Shown here: piece after piece, positions 12,296 through 23,870 of the stretch
How the letters are laid out: each line of letters begins with the position of its first letter
How positions within the stretch are numbered: position 1 is the stretch's first letter
Assembly: GCF_029227915.1 (NCBI RefSeq)
Contig: NC_079881.1
Coordinates: 7,194,001 to 7,258,000, forward strand
Length of the DNA stretch: 64,000 bases
From: Hydractinia symbiolongicarpus
Lineage: Eukaryota > Cnidaria > Hydrozoa > Anthoathecata > Hydractiniidae
Direction: 5' to 3'
The notes under the pieces: model-generated
Databases searched by the model: none
Told to the model about the DNA's origin: nothing
Seen by the model: the letters and a program-made list of their open reading frames with translations, nothing else
Program-made: the position numbers and the translations under genes

Positions 12296-12830
12296 TCTAT
12301 ATGAAGATTTTGACAATACAAATCGATTGATACATTAAAAATGACTTTTTACACAAACTCAGATAATAATAAAAAAGTCTGAAAATAATGTGGATAAAAG
12401 ATTATGCTCACCCATGTCTCTACCTTGCTTGAAGTATGCATTGATTTTCGAACCAGGAAGTTTGTTCAGTACACGTGGTGTTGAAATTGTATTGCCTTCT
12501 TTTAGTATTGTTATCACATTACTTCTTGGAATTTTACAGGTTCCTATCTCCATCACTGGACAAAAATGATTTGGTCGATCAAAAACTGGTTCCCATCAAT
12601 ACATTGCGCCCTCCTTTTTTAAACCATAATACCTTCACAGGTACACCAGCAACACCTCTCCTAGGCTCAACAATTGTGTTAAATAAATTGTCCATTCGTT
12701 TATCTCCAAAGCTTTGATAGGTAATTTCAATAGGATGCTACAAAACTTAAAATACAGAGAATATATTTATATATATATATATAGAGTGAGACAAATTTTA
12801 AAGGTATTGCCTGCATCACATATGATTTAC

Positions 12831-12904
12831 TCATGTCAGGAATCGAACCTGAACTATTTACGAAATTGTATCATAAATATCATACCATTTGATCACAGGA
12901 GTTT
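12831..12904 (-). ncRNA. tRNA-like sequence or SINE head
   Basis: On the minus strand a 74-nt block folds like a tRNA. The acceptor stem is ACTCCTG/CATGAGT with one mismatch, the D stem is ATCA/TGAT with the loop AATGGTA, and the T arm is perfect (TCAGG-TTCGATT-CCTGA) and contains the B-box GGTTCGATTCC. The anticodon arm is irregular and lacks U33. It lies in an intron of the transposon gene. It is more likely a degenerate tRNA or tRNA-derived SINE head than a working tRNA. Confidence 0.45.
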
Positions 12905-14084
12905 AGACATTTAGTAAAAAAAAATCAAATGTGCATATTCCATGAAAAACTCATCATACCTCAATAACATTGCAAATTGATAAAACGCACATAAACGATG
13001 ACCAAATGAAGGATTTTGAAACATGCTTTACTTCCTCAATTATGGCCAGTTTTCTTGACTTTGTCTTTGTGTACACGTCACAACCAACATCCGATAAACA
13101 TTGCACAAAAATATTGTTAGGAGATTGTTGGAGCATTAGATGTTCAGCATAATATGTTGCATTTTGATACATTTCCAAAGAGGTCAAAATTCTCAAAATT
13201 GAAGCTAGGGTTTCATCACCGATCAGCAACACGGAAATAGATCTGTAAAGACAGTTACCATCTCCACTGACACTGATGGGCATAACAAGAAAAAAATACA
13301 TCAGCTCGGAAGGCAGTTATAAAATAAAAAATATTAGTAAGATTGCCAGATTAAAACTTTAATGATAGGCTTATGAAAAAAGCATGAACTATTATAGGTA
13401 TACCTGACTGTCCTCAATGTTGAAAATAAAGCAGCACTTTTTCTAGCCATATTGTTATGTATAAGGTATGCCAAGTCGTCTTGGCGGAGAACACCACGAT
13501 GACTTGGTTTGAAAATTGATGGATACGTTTTCCATCCTTCATACAACTTTTGTTTGCATTCATCATGCTGGCTCAATATTTTATAGAAATCCATCTACTA
13601 GTGTATCCTTGCTATTATGTATAAAATAACAAATGAAGCACCATATGAACACTTGAGAATATTTTTGAGTGTATTCTACCTCAACTTTTCATTTGATGTA
13701 TTTATTTGTGTGGTGGGGAGGTTTGAGTATAACAATAACAAAGCAGTAGCTACACAAACTCATTTTTTCACAAAATATAGCACCAGAAATTTCATACAGA
13801 ACAGAACCAGTGGGAAAACTTAGTTTACACACATTCTCAACTAGTGGCGTTGTGAATAATAAATAAGTATCTCATTCACTAGAGATATTATTGCCGAGAG
13901 GAACCTAGCCTAGGTAACCTAGAATAATCTTCCCGAGTCAAAAACTAAATCTGATATTTTAGGTCAGGGAACTACATACAACTACACACTGGGTACTTAA
14001 AATTCATAAGAAATAGTGAAAAAGACATCCAGAAACCTCAAAGTACCACAGTACCTCCGTCCATCTTCGGTTGATTGCTTATAT

Positions 14085-14475
14085 ACACGAACAAAGTGGA
14101 CTTATGTTTGCATTAATATTGTTAAGGTTGAGAAATTCTGTCTACCTTGACTTTTTTTTGCTTATTTGCTTATACGCGATAGCAAAGTAGTTTTTCATCC
14201 CCGCATTCTCTCCATGCAAAAAAGCAAATATATCAACTTTGATACGCTTACTTGCTTATTTTTTAATAAGCGAGAAAGCAAAGTTGCTTTTCGTTTCGCT
14301 TCCTCAGAGTACTATCTATCTACTTTGTTTAGGAAACTGAATAAGCGCAATAAGCAAAAACACAACTTTCTTACCAGACTTCCTAAATAATGCAAGGAAA
14401 ACTACACACGAGACGCGCGCGGGCTTTTTCTCTACGTTTTTGAAAGTAAGCGCGCGCTTATCTTGCTTATACCTC
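14085..14475. repeat. Subterminal GCTTAT repeats of the 11.5-14.5 kb element
   Basis: TTGCTTAT and its complement ATAAGCAA (also ATAAGCG) recur about ten times in both orientations in the 400 bp inside the right terminal repeat. They sit among a few CG-rich patches (gcgcgcg). Clustered short subterminal motifs are typical transposase-binding sites in hAT elements (known pattern). The 74-codon frame over this stretch is a by-product. Confidence 0.6.
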
Positions 14476-14492
14476 CATCCGACCCTGAAAGC

Positions 14493-16966
14493 GTATGGGA
14501 GAAATTATTTTTAGTAATTGCTAAGGGCGCACTTTTATACCATTATGGATTACTAGTTATTTAAACACGTGGAATAATCCACTTGAATTTATTTTATTCG
14601 TTCTTTTTAAACGAAATCCCGTGGAGATATCCACTCAAAAACATTTAAAATTTATTATATGTTTCTGATCACAAAATCATTTGTTGTCAGTTTCAGCAAT
14701 AAAAACTTTTGAACGAAATTGACAACTATAATAACAACGTTAATTGCCTGTGACTTTGCTCGTATAACAATTTATAACAAAGCTCCCGTCACGGTAAATT
14801 TAAATTCGCATGCAATAAAATTTCTAACTAATGAAATCACTTTATTTTATCACATGATTTGTTTTAGCCAAACAGCGAAATTCATTGTTCTTTTCGTCAA
14901 AACGTTTTGATGTTAATTCCATTCAAGCAGGAATAAATAAAAACAATATGTTTTTCATTTCAGTAGACAATAGACACGTGCTTAAGGGAATTATAAAAAT
15001 TAATTACCCGTGACTTTTGTGTAATAAAGTTTAAATAATTACACAAAGGTTTTTAGGAGAACAATGAAATAAATTAACCGTGACTTTACAACAGAAAGAA
15101 CAAAATTAAATGTTTAGCAACAGTGACATGTTACCCCAGCTGTTTCCTTGAAAAAAACGCACATCTACTTTGCCTGTTACAGACACACGGACCTGGCGTA
15201 TTATTATATAGATACCAATATCATTGTGGATTCTATCACAACTATTCCTTCATTGTCGAGCTGAGACAAAACAATTTACAAGGTTAAACTCTCCAGATAA
15301 TTGTAAACCAATTTTACCATGAGGTTTGTGTCCGCTATTACTGATAAAATTGGTTTTATTAATACCACAGACCAGGATGTTCTAAAACAAGCGTTAAATT
15401 GCGAAAATTTATTACGAATTCTAAATCTGCGACAAACAGCAACAAAATGATATTTCGGCCAGTAAATTCGCGGAAGAATCATTTTAGGTGTTCTGACTCT
15501 GGTTCTGGTTGATAGCAAAGGGCATAAAAAGGATAGATAAAGGTGAAATCGGGAACAAAAGTTGAATAAGAGTGTCGTTAAGGTACAACATTGACTTTAT
15601 GTTTCTACTAAGCCCAGTGTTAAAAGTTTCTTCAAGAAAAATTTGCAATTTCAGGCACTGAAACTATCTGAAGACAAAGAATTTACAAATTGCAAAATGA
15701 TTTTCTGATGCCATTACCGTTTGATGATTTCGTTCATATTTTTCTTTACAAAGATGCCATATTGTTGGTGAGAAATGGGATAAAAAAACTGAAAATGATC
15801 CTTAGTAGGAAACTATTTTTACAAGAACATACCAGCATACTTCGGAAAATTCTTGAATTTATCATACATTTTGTTTAGTCATCTAGATGACCAAACAAAA
15901 TGTATGCTAAATTCAATTCTGTTTTAAGGAGAAACTAACAAATCTTACCTACACTACTTTTCTGTTCACATCATCATCTCTATTATTAATGAACGTTACT
16001 GTTCTAAATAATTTTAATCTGTTTTACTTTCGGAGGCACGGGTTTAGTTTCTGAAGCGTAATTAGGTTTTTAAAAGTGTAGAGGTATCCACTGGAAGAGA
16101 AAGAAAACTTTGGTAAAATTTCTGGGCAGTCTATATTCATGTTGCACAGAACTGCTACACTAAATATTAGGCATGGCAGATACATTTTTAAAACTGTGGG
16201 CAGGTCACATTATTATAAAAGAAGTTTGTAGCATATTAGACATCATCGCGCAAACATAACATAATTGCCATAGAAGAAAGATTTGATAAAATTTAAGATA
16301 ACCCTTAGAGGTGTACTCTCTGCTAACATTTACTCTTTTTTTGAAACTGATGATTAACTGGCTAATGACATTGTTACGTGATTAGTAATATCTTAATAAC
16401 TTGAAATTTTTTTCTTAACCACGATTTCTAATTATTAAGCCAAATTTTTCGACTTAAAATGCAACAAAAAAAATCATTTGGGCAGAGCATTTAGCCATCT
16501 CAAGCGGTATCACACACGTCCCCTATACCGCCGCATTAACGAGGTTAACGAAATGGGAAACATCAGATTTAAATACATACTCCATAGTGACAAGGCAAAA
16601 AAGGAGCATTTTCGCCTATACCTTAAATAAAAGAGAAAGTTCAAAGTGAAAATTTTTAAAGTAGCAAAAAAATCTTATAACTTTTTCCTTTATTCACACT
16701 CTTACAATTCATTATTGTTTGAATTTTTCTTTCAATAAAATAGTTTCATTTAATTCTGTGTAGTTTCATGTAATAATACCAAATGCTTTTTGCCAGATCA
16801 ATGATGACACATTCCTTTAATCCAGCAAATGATACTTGAAATATGGTGACAACAATAACAGAGAAAGAAAACATGATGAGACTTAAAAGAAGTCACGAAA
16901 AAAATTATACTAAAAATGTTAGAATAAAGTCTATAATATTTTGAATGCGCAACATTGATACAATCC
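14493..16966. other. Intergenic stretch without supportable gene
   Basis: No exon with matching splice sites was found. The block contains three copies of 'taaYccgtgacttt' (near 14745, 15005 and 15075), weak hairpin pairs of the type 'cgtggaataatccac' (14567-14632), and one long near-perfect palindrome at 15853-15916 listed separately. Confidence 0.5.
15853..15916. repeat. 64-bp near-perfect palindrome
   Basis: The arms are 32 nt each with two mismatches and meet at gtcatctagatgac. The outer parts are ttgaattta / taaattcaa. The transcript would fold into a long hairpin with essentially no loop. Confidence 0.9.
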
Positions 16967-17190
16967 TTAAGCAGGGGCGGATCTAGGGTTAGGCAGCCTA
17001 GGCAATTGCCTAAGCCTAGTTTTGTGAACTAGAAAAAAAATTCTCTATAGATAGAATAATCTATAAAAAAAACTAAATCATTTTTATCAATTTATTTTTG
17101 GCATCCGCCGATTTCGACTATGACGATGCGCGGCGTGCGTGTTTTATTTTACTCAAATAAGCAAACCCGGGGCGATCTTAGGCAAAATGT

Positions 17191-17370
17191 CTATTCGCCT
17201 AAAACGTCCGCGGGTTTTAAAGTTCCGAATGAATGAAAATCACAGATGGAAGAAAAAACGCCTAAAACGTCCGCAGGTTTTCAAGTTCCAATGAATGAAA
17301 TTCTGGAATGTGAAGAAAAAACGCCTAAAACGTCCGTGGGTTTTAAAGTTTAAACGCCTAAAACGACCAC
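17191..17370 (+). repeat. Tandem repeat 'cgcctaaaacgtccgc' in element A
   Basis: Four units of up to 63 bp, each opening cgcctaaaacgtccg(c/t)ggg. In the reverse frame they give a repeated GRFRRFFF peptide, which comes from the DNA repeat and is not evidence for a gene. Confidence 0.85.
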
Positions 17371-18629
17371 GGGTACGGTTACATGGAGTGGATGTTTCTT
17401 TTTCAACATGGTTTACCTGGATCAGGTCCAATTGCAGGGAGCACTTCAAATGTCTAGAATATTAAAGCAATTGTATGCCACCTAAGTTAAATAAAGAAGT
17501 TTTGAATTTGGAAACCTTTTCAGATATTGAAAGGATTGGAAATGCTGGAGAGAAGTATTTTGGCCACGTGTGCCGTGTTGTTGTCTCAAACCAAACCTTT
17601 ATCTTCCTCTGCAAGAGACAATAAATTCAGTAATACTTGAAATATTTTAGTTTTAGCTGCTCCTGAATTTTAGGCACTTTTGTGTCAAGAACTATTCTTA
17701 AAAGTGGTAAACCACCAGATGTTCTTACAAAACGTGTAATTTAAATCTTTTTCTTATCAAAACAAAAGGTTTTAACTTGGCCTTGATCAAATGCATTGTT
17801 TATAAACATAAAAGCCCAATGCTAAACGAGATAGCTAACTGAGGCAATTTATGTCAACACTGTCTTGGCGGTCGAGAGATGTTTTGATGTGTATGTTAAA
17901 TTCGGTATAGAGTATTACTAGCTACCTGTATGTGTATTAGTTGGAATTTTGTTAGTTTTTTTTCTTTAACGTCTAAGGGTCACTGGCTTCGTGTAGGCTT
18001 TGTGTAGCCGTTTATGCAACTGTGTATCTTTGTTTCTGTTAGGGAGAGAATACATTCTTGTAAGATAACTAAGGGACAGCTCTTTCATGAACGCAAAAGT
18101 CCAAGCTAAATGTTAATAGATCTGCAGATCCCCTTTCCCTCCCCTAAACATCAAATCAGAAAAGGTAATCTTTGAATGTTGTCAGTCCTTGAAACCATAA
18201 GCACTCGGCCATGTGTCCCTGCTAAGCAGGTAGACACTAAAAGTTATTAATACTTTCTGTTCTCTAAGAAATCGATGTATACAGTATAAGATATAATTAA
18301 ACGGCAAAGGATTCTACCTCGTCCCACCGCCAAATTTATACGCTTAGCATATACTTTTTTATTGTGATTGTCCCTAAGAACTTTGACTTTGTGGGAACTT
18401 TTAAACAGTGCATTTTATATGCAACATCCCACTGCTCATTTTAAAACTTTTAAGAACACGAGAAGATCTCTTTGACTTTCCCATGTTACTTTTAATTGTA
18501 ATAAAATTGCTAAAAACAAAAGAATGAAGCAATACCTAATCTAAGAATAGTCCAAGTTTGTTTTATAATATTTCTTATTCTCATCTTGCTGAGCAATACA
18601 ACGTATATAATTTTGTTTTAGGATAAGAT

Positions 18630-19165
18630 ATTTTGATGTCACCCTGGTACCTAAGATGAATATTCTTCTAACAACGAAAATCACCATCAATTAAAAGAAC
18701 ACAGATTTGTTAATCCTTATAATATTGGAAAACTGTAAACAATGGATATTTATCTGGTATAATCCACAAAGTTGTGTTTCATAAGAGGAACTAAGAAGGT
18801 GAAAAAAAATCAATCAAAATAACTTGTATTTTGATGTCACCCTGGTACCTATGATGAATATTCAAGTAAATAACACAGAAGATTTGTTCTGAATCCTTAT
18901 AATATTGGAAAACTGTAAACAATAGATATATATCTGGTATAATCCACAAAGTTGTGTTTCATAAGAGGAACTAAGAAGGTGAAAAAAATCAATCAAAATA
19001 ACTTGTATTTTGATGTCACCCTGGTACCTATGATGAATATTCAAGTAAATAACACAGAAGATTTGTTCTGAATCCTTATAATATTGGAAAACTGTAAACA
19101 ATGGATATATATCTGGTATAATCCACAAAGTTGGTGAAAAAAATCAATCAAAATAACTTGTGAAT
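18630..19165 (+). repeat. Three ~178-bp tandem units in element A
   Basis: Each unit starts at gatgtcaccctggtacct and contains atccttataatattgg and atccacaaagttg. The first unit differs in its centre and the third is truncated at its end. The sister element B has only two units, so unit number varies between copies. Confidence 0.85.
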
Positions 19166-20268
19166 ATTCAAGTAAATCATAGAAATGATTTTCACGTAAA
19201 ACATATACAGATCGAAACAAAAATTGCATGTTAAAAAACGTTCTGTTACAGACTGTAAACTAACAAATGTCATGTCAACTTATGGGTATGAGTAGGATTT
19301 GTATATATGTTGCTTTTTATATGAGAATCTTCATAATTGGCTTATAGTTACTAAAACTTTCTTAAAGATTTTACAGTATTAAAATATTTTTTAAACATAG
19401 TTGACAGGGACATGTAAGGGTAAATAATATGAGACATGTTAAATGTTTTGATGTTATTTTTCTAATTTCTAACTCTTTTCTGGCTTAATAAACTGCCTTT
19501 CTCTTGTGGGAATTTCATAGCATTAAAATTAATGCTTAATAGAAATTGGTGCAAAACTACACCAGTAACCCTAATGCTAAACTGTATTAACTTCATGAAG
19601 AGGTGATTACTATATACTTTTTGTACACGTTTATTATATGTTGCGATCTTACACTGTAAGTCTAACTGGAAATCTTTCATTCTTTTATATGCTGGTTTTC
19701 TTTGTGCATTTGCAGGTTCTTAACACAGACTATAATTTTCCAAACAATATTTCTACGTTGCACTACTGTTGACTATCTATTCCTAAAATTGTCTTGTAAT
19801 GTAATTTTTTGTTGTATTGTTAGTTATTAGACTTATTGCATGTTTTGAAATGAAGCAAATCCCCAACTTATTACTTGTTCTCGTATTATGTGCGTAAAAC
19901 GAAAAAAGATGCTAAGATACTTAATACCAGTATGTGATTCAAAGAAATTATGGAAACGCTAACCCTGTTTCAAATCGAATTTGCTAACCGGACGCATTTT
20001 CCATCCGCATGTTTTAACAAGGATAAAGTGGTAAAACTACGGGGGTTACTGTTATTTGTTTGGCTATAAAGAAACTTTCGTTTCTAATCTAGAAGGATTC
20101 TTAATAACTAAAAACCTTACTTTTGGGAAAATTTTAGTTCCTTTTACAGCAAAAACACAAAACGGCCGATTTACCTCGTACAACACCACAACCCTTGACA
20201 TTACTTTGCCAAAAAATCTATGAAATTTTGCCTAACCAAAAAAAATTCCTAGATCCGCCCCTGTTAAG

Positions 20269-21262
20269 GTGCATGTTTTATGTTAACACTGGCTCGTCGA
20301 TTAATATCCATAGCATAGAAATATTGATTATGTAAAAATAGTATACGCAAAATGGTAACAGCAGTACCAAGATACGCGAAATGCGGATAATAAAGAACGG
20401 CTTACGGACGGGCGAATTAATCAACGGACTTATTGATCCATGGGCCACCGACTGTTCCATTATTGCTTGTATTATTTTATCAGATATTTCTTTTACATTT
20501 CTAAGTTCTATCGGGATGACATAACTTACCAAAAACTTTTAATTTTGATATGTGATGTATCTGTGAATATACGTGTCCACTTTTGGGACATGAGACGATA
20601 TAATATTTGTTTAAATAACTTGTTTAAATAATCAAGCTAAAATTACTTTTAAAATGTAAGGCATCTGGAACAGGTTAACACTTTGTTTAAAACAGAACAG
20701 TTATCGTTAGAACTACGTTTTATTTTTGAGAAAAACAATTCTATCCATCCTGTAAGAAGTAACTTATCAATTAACAAATTTAAGCATAATGTAATAGGGG
20801 CTTAAAACCAAAAAAGACGAAAATGAAACGCTTATTTTATAAGAATTTCCAAAAACATAAAAGACACAAGTTTTGAAAAGGAATAGTACAGTATGAAGGA
20901 TAACATCATGATCATTATCATAGTTTTAATTTTATCAATTTTGGCATTAAAAATAGAAAGAAAACAAGATGGCGACATTGTAAAAAGCGAATAAATATGT
21001 AACAGATTTAAACAAACCAAATGGACGGGAAAGAATTGTCGTTGTAAGACAAACTATACAACTTTTTACTCTACCAGTAATGACGTGTTTGGTTGCTACA
21101 CTGCAGATGAAATAAAAAGTAAGATGCTTGTACTTATTCGACTCACTAACTATAAACAAACAGTAGAAGTGAAATTAGTATAATCTTTTTTTGTCGAGAT
21201 ATGATTGTCAGAAAAAACAAACAGAACAGATACCTATTCTGTTTAAATCGCCCTATATACGT
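20269..21262. other. Host DNA between two insertions
   Basis: This stretch contains an open minus-strand frame (20532-20278) beginning YVIPIELRNVKEISDKII and ending in a hydrophobic run. It might be a decayed exon, but no splice sites or domain support it. Nothing else was recognised. Confidence 0.4.
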
Positions 21263-21266
21263 TTAA

Positions 21267-22196
21267 GGCGAGTGTAAAGGAAAAAAAAAATTTTTTTTCG
21301 TTTATTTTTTTTTCGTGAAATCAGGGCAAAGTATACTAAACTTTTTAATCATGACTTTTTTTTTCAAAAATTTTATGTGGATCTCGGTTTATTTTGTTTG
21401 ATTATGTTTACTCACTAATAACGCTGAGAAGATCTTTGTAACACTCTTCCTGTGTCATTGTGCTCACGTGCGTATGTTTCCTTCAAACAAAAAACAATTT
21501 TGAAGAGCCGATATTTTTCTCACCTTTCAAAGAGAAAAATATCACGCTTTTAAAAATAGAAAACCTGTCAAGTGTAATTTCAATGCCGCAAGTAGCTGCA
21601 TGTGAGTAAAAACTTCAAAACTTTAAAACTCTTTTTGTCAGTGTTTATTTTTTGATAAAATGGTATCTACATCAGAACTTTCTCTTACAAAACTAAATAA
21701 CGTTTGTGTAGGAAAGTTGTTTTGAAATAAAGCTAAATAATCTAACTAAAAAGGTTTTTTTTATTTTTTTGTAAAAACATGTTTAAATTTTTTTACAGCC
21801 GTCTATGTGAAAGAAAGCAAGTTGAAAAAGTAGCATTTGGAAAAATATGCAATAGTAAGAAAACTATAAAATTTTGAACAAAATAGTAAAAACCCTTTTT
21901 AGATACAGCACAGCTGGGAAGAGCAGCTGTGCTGTATCTCCCACAGCCTGGGAAGTCAAAAAAATTTTGAAAAAAAATCCGGCCGTTTTGTAAGAGAAAC
22001 ATCAGTTAGGAGAGACTGGGGTAAATTTTGTATACACCTAAACCTCAAACAACCTTAATATTTTTCCAAAAAAAATTTATCACTAAATTGAGAAAAATAA
22101 GAGCTTCCAAAATATCTACATATCAGGTAATAAAAATGTTATTTAGAGATAATATTTGGATTATAAAAATCATGCGCACTTTCCTTTACACTCGCC
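21267..22196. mobile_element. 930-bp MITE with TTAA target duplication
   Basis: The ends are a 17-bp terminal inverted repeat, GGCGAGTGTAAAGGAAA, flanked on both sides by TTAA (21263-21266 and 22197-22200). TTAA duplications are made by piggyBac and Kolobok transposases (known). The GG start is closer to Kolobok-type ends, which is inference. No transposase frame is present. It carries a perfect 16-bp-stem hairpin in the middle (21901-21939). Confidence 0.85.
21901..21939. repeat. Perfect hairpin, 16-bp stem
   Basis: agatacagcacagctg is followed by the loop ggaagag and then the exact complement cagctgtgctgtatct. It lies inside the TTAA-flanked MITE. Confidence 0.95.
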
Positions 22197-23644
22197 TTAA
22201 AACAATAACAATATTTAGAAATTTTTTCCTTAATAATTAAGCAAGTATTTCTAGTGGGATACAGAATGACTTTCGCAACTATTGGTAGCAGAAGAGCGCG
22301 CCAAAATGTTAAACAAATCGTGAGCATAAATGAGCCCCAGTATTAAAAAATAGTTTAAGTTCCTCTAAGTATAATTATTCCGAATATTTATACAGGATAG
22401 CCACTTCAGTGTTGGAAACACCAGGGGCGGATCTAGGATTTTTTTCTGGTTAGGCAAAATTTCATAGATTTTTTGGCAAAGTAATGTCAAGGGTTGTGGT
22501 GTTGTACGAGGTAAATCGGCCGTTTTGTGTTTTTGCTGTAAAAGGAACTAAAATTTTCCTAAAAGTAAGGTTTTTAGTTATTAAGAATCCTTCTAGATTA
22601 GAAACGAAAGTTTCTTTATAGCCAAACAAATAACAGTAACCCCCGTAGTTTTACCACTTTATCCTTGTTAAAACATGCGGATGGAAAATGCGTCTGGTTA
22701 GCAAATTCGATTTGAAACAGGGTTAGCGTTTCCATAATTTCTTTGAATCACATATTGGTATTAAGTATCTTAGCATCTTTTTTCGTTTTGCGCACATAAT
22801 ACGAGTACAAGTAATAAGTTGGGGATTTGCTTCATTTCAAAACATGCAATAAGTCTAATAACTAACAATACAACAAAAAATTACATTACAAGACAATTTT
22901 AGGAATAGATAGTCAACAGTAGTGCAACGTAGAAATATTGTTTGGAAAATTATAGTCTGTGTTAAGAACCTGCAAATGCACAAAGAAAACCAGCATATAA
23001 AAGAATGAAAGATTTCCAGTTAGACTTACAGTGTAAGATCGCAACATATAATAAACGTGTACAAAAAGTATATAGTAATCACCTCTTCATGAAGTTAATA
23101 CAGTTTAGCATTAGGGTTACTGGTGTAGTTTTGCACCAATTTCTATTAAGCATTAATTTTAATGCTATGAAATTCCCACAAGAGAAAGGCAGTTTATTAA
23201 GCCAGAAAAGAGTTAGAAATTAGAAAAATAACATCAAAACATTTAAGATGTCTCATATTATTTACCCTTACATGTCCCTGTCAACTATGTTTAAAAAATA
23301 TTTTAATACTGTAAAATCTTTAAGAAAGTTTTAGTAACTATAAGCCAATTATGAAGATTCTCATATAAAAAGCAACATATATACAAATCCTACTCATATC
23401 CATAAGTTGACATGACATTTTGTTAGTTTACAGTCTGTAACAGAACGTTTTTTAACATGCAATTCTTGTTTCGATCTGTATATGTTTTACGTGAAAATCA
23501 TTTCTATGATTTACTTGAATATTCACAAGTTATTTTGATTGATTTTTTTCACCAACTTTGTGGATTATACCAGATATATATCCATTGTTTACAGTTTTCC
23601 AATATTATAAGGATTCAGAACAAATCTTCTGTGTTATTTACTTG

Positions 23645-23870
23645 AATATTCATCATAGGTACCAGGGTGACATCAAAATACAAGTTATTTTGATTGATTT
23701 TTTTCACCTTCTTAGTTCCTCTTATGAAACACAACTTTGTGGATTATACCAGATATATATCCATTGTTTACAGTTTTCCAATATTATAAGGATTAACAAA
23801 TCTGTGTTCTTTTAATTGATGGTGATTTTCATTGTCAGAAGAATATTCATCTTAGGTACCAGGGTGACAT
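23645..23870 (-). repeat. ~178-bp internal tandem units in element B
   Basis: The array of reverse-oriented gatgtcaccctggtacct units matches that at 18630-19165, here with two units plus a partial one (it begins near 23530). It overlaps two chance open frames. Confidence 0.75.

Larger units (their letters stand above)
11757..13594 (-). pseudogene. Transposon-borne gene: OTU-like domain plus TTF-like finger
   Basis: Exons on the minus strand are 13594-13404 (ATG, donor AG|GTATAC), 13272-12960 (acceptor cccatcag), 12737-12424 (acceptor tttgtag, donor G|GTAGAG) and 12036-11757 (acceptor tttatag, donor AG|GTTCGT). Phases agree at every junction (2, 0, 1). Exon 2 opens with VSGDGNCLYRSIS, the catalytic D-G-N-C motif of OTU cysteine proteases (known family), as in vertnin-like proteins. 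Exon 3 has a one-base frameshift in an A5 run at 12581-12585 (plus strand), after VLMGTS and before DRPNHFCPVMEIG. The final exon has KFKYAWFESFPWLVYSDL, the start of a TTF-type zinc finger found N-terminal to hAT transposases. A segment at 12183-12295 looks like a duplicated, phase-broken copy of the start of the last exon (SMQSPPSQ versus SMQSSPSR). The finger is cut off before its later cysteines and no transposase catalytic part remains before the left TIR at 11482, so the element is probably an internally deleted copy. The frameshift could instead be an assembly error. Confidence 0.6.
11482..14487 (-). mobile_element. hAT-like DNA transposon, 3.0 kb, TSD AAAGC
   Basis: The left end is CAGGGTCAGATCCAGG at 11482. 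The right end, read on the minus strand, is CAGGGTCGGATGGAGG, ending at 14487. The element is flanked on both sides by AAAGC (11477-11481 and 14488-14492), a perfect 5-bp target-site duplication. The right subterminal 400 bp repeat the motif GCTTAT/ATAAGC many times, as expected for transposase-binding subterminal repeats in hAT-type elements (known pattern). The ends and TSD length match the two other elements at 16972-20263 and 22422-25533 (CAGGGGCGGATCTAGG, 5-bp TSD), so all three belong to one superfamily. hAT elements usually make 8-bp TSDs; a 5-bp hAT clade has been described, and assignment to it is inference. Its minus-strand gene is described separately. Confidence 0.85.
16972..20263 (-). 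mobile_element. Non-autonomous hAT-like element, copy A (3.29 kb)
   Basis: It begins CAGGGGCGGATCTAGG and ends with the inverted form, flanked by TTAAG on both sides (16967-16971 and 20264-20268). It is almost identical to copy B at 22422-25533 in the opposite orientation, apart from one extra ~178-bp internal repeat unit and scattered single-base differences. Inside are four units of a ~63-bp repeat with the core cgcctaaaacgtccgc (17191-17370) and three units of a ~178-bp repeat (about 18630-19165). No transposase-like frame was seen. The orientation sign is arbitrary and set opposite to copy B. Confidence 0.92.

Noticed and set aside
12475-12717. 80-codon plus-strand frame
   Set aside because: It is antisense to exon 3 of the transposon gene, whose minus-strand frame joins neighbouring exons in phase and contains conserved-looking motifs.
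17240-17449. GRFRR-repeat peptide (also 25057-25266) as a neuropeptide precursor
   Set aside because: The RFRR repeats invite that idea, but the frame lacks a signal peptide and amidation glycines in the right order. It is the translation of a 63-bp DNA repeat inside a transposon.
19462-19680. Identical 72-codon frames at 19462-19680 (minus) and 23005-23223 (plus) as a conserved gene
   Set aside because: They are identical because the two transposon copies are nearly identical. No domain, splice context or codon-level conservation distinguishes them from the surrounding DNA.
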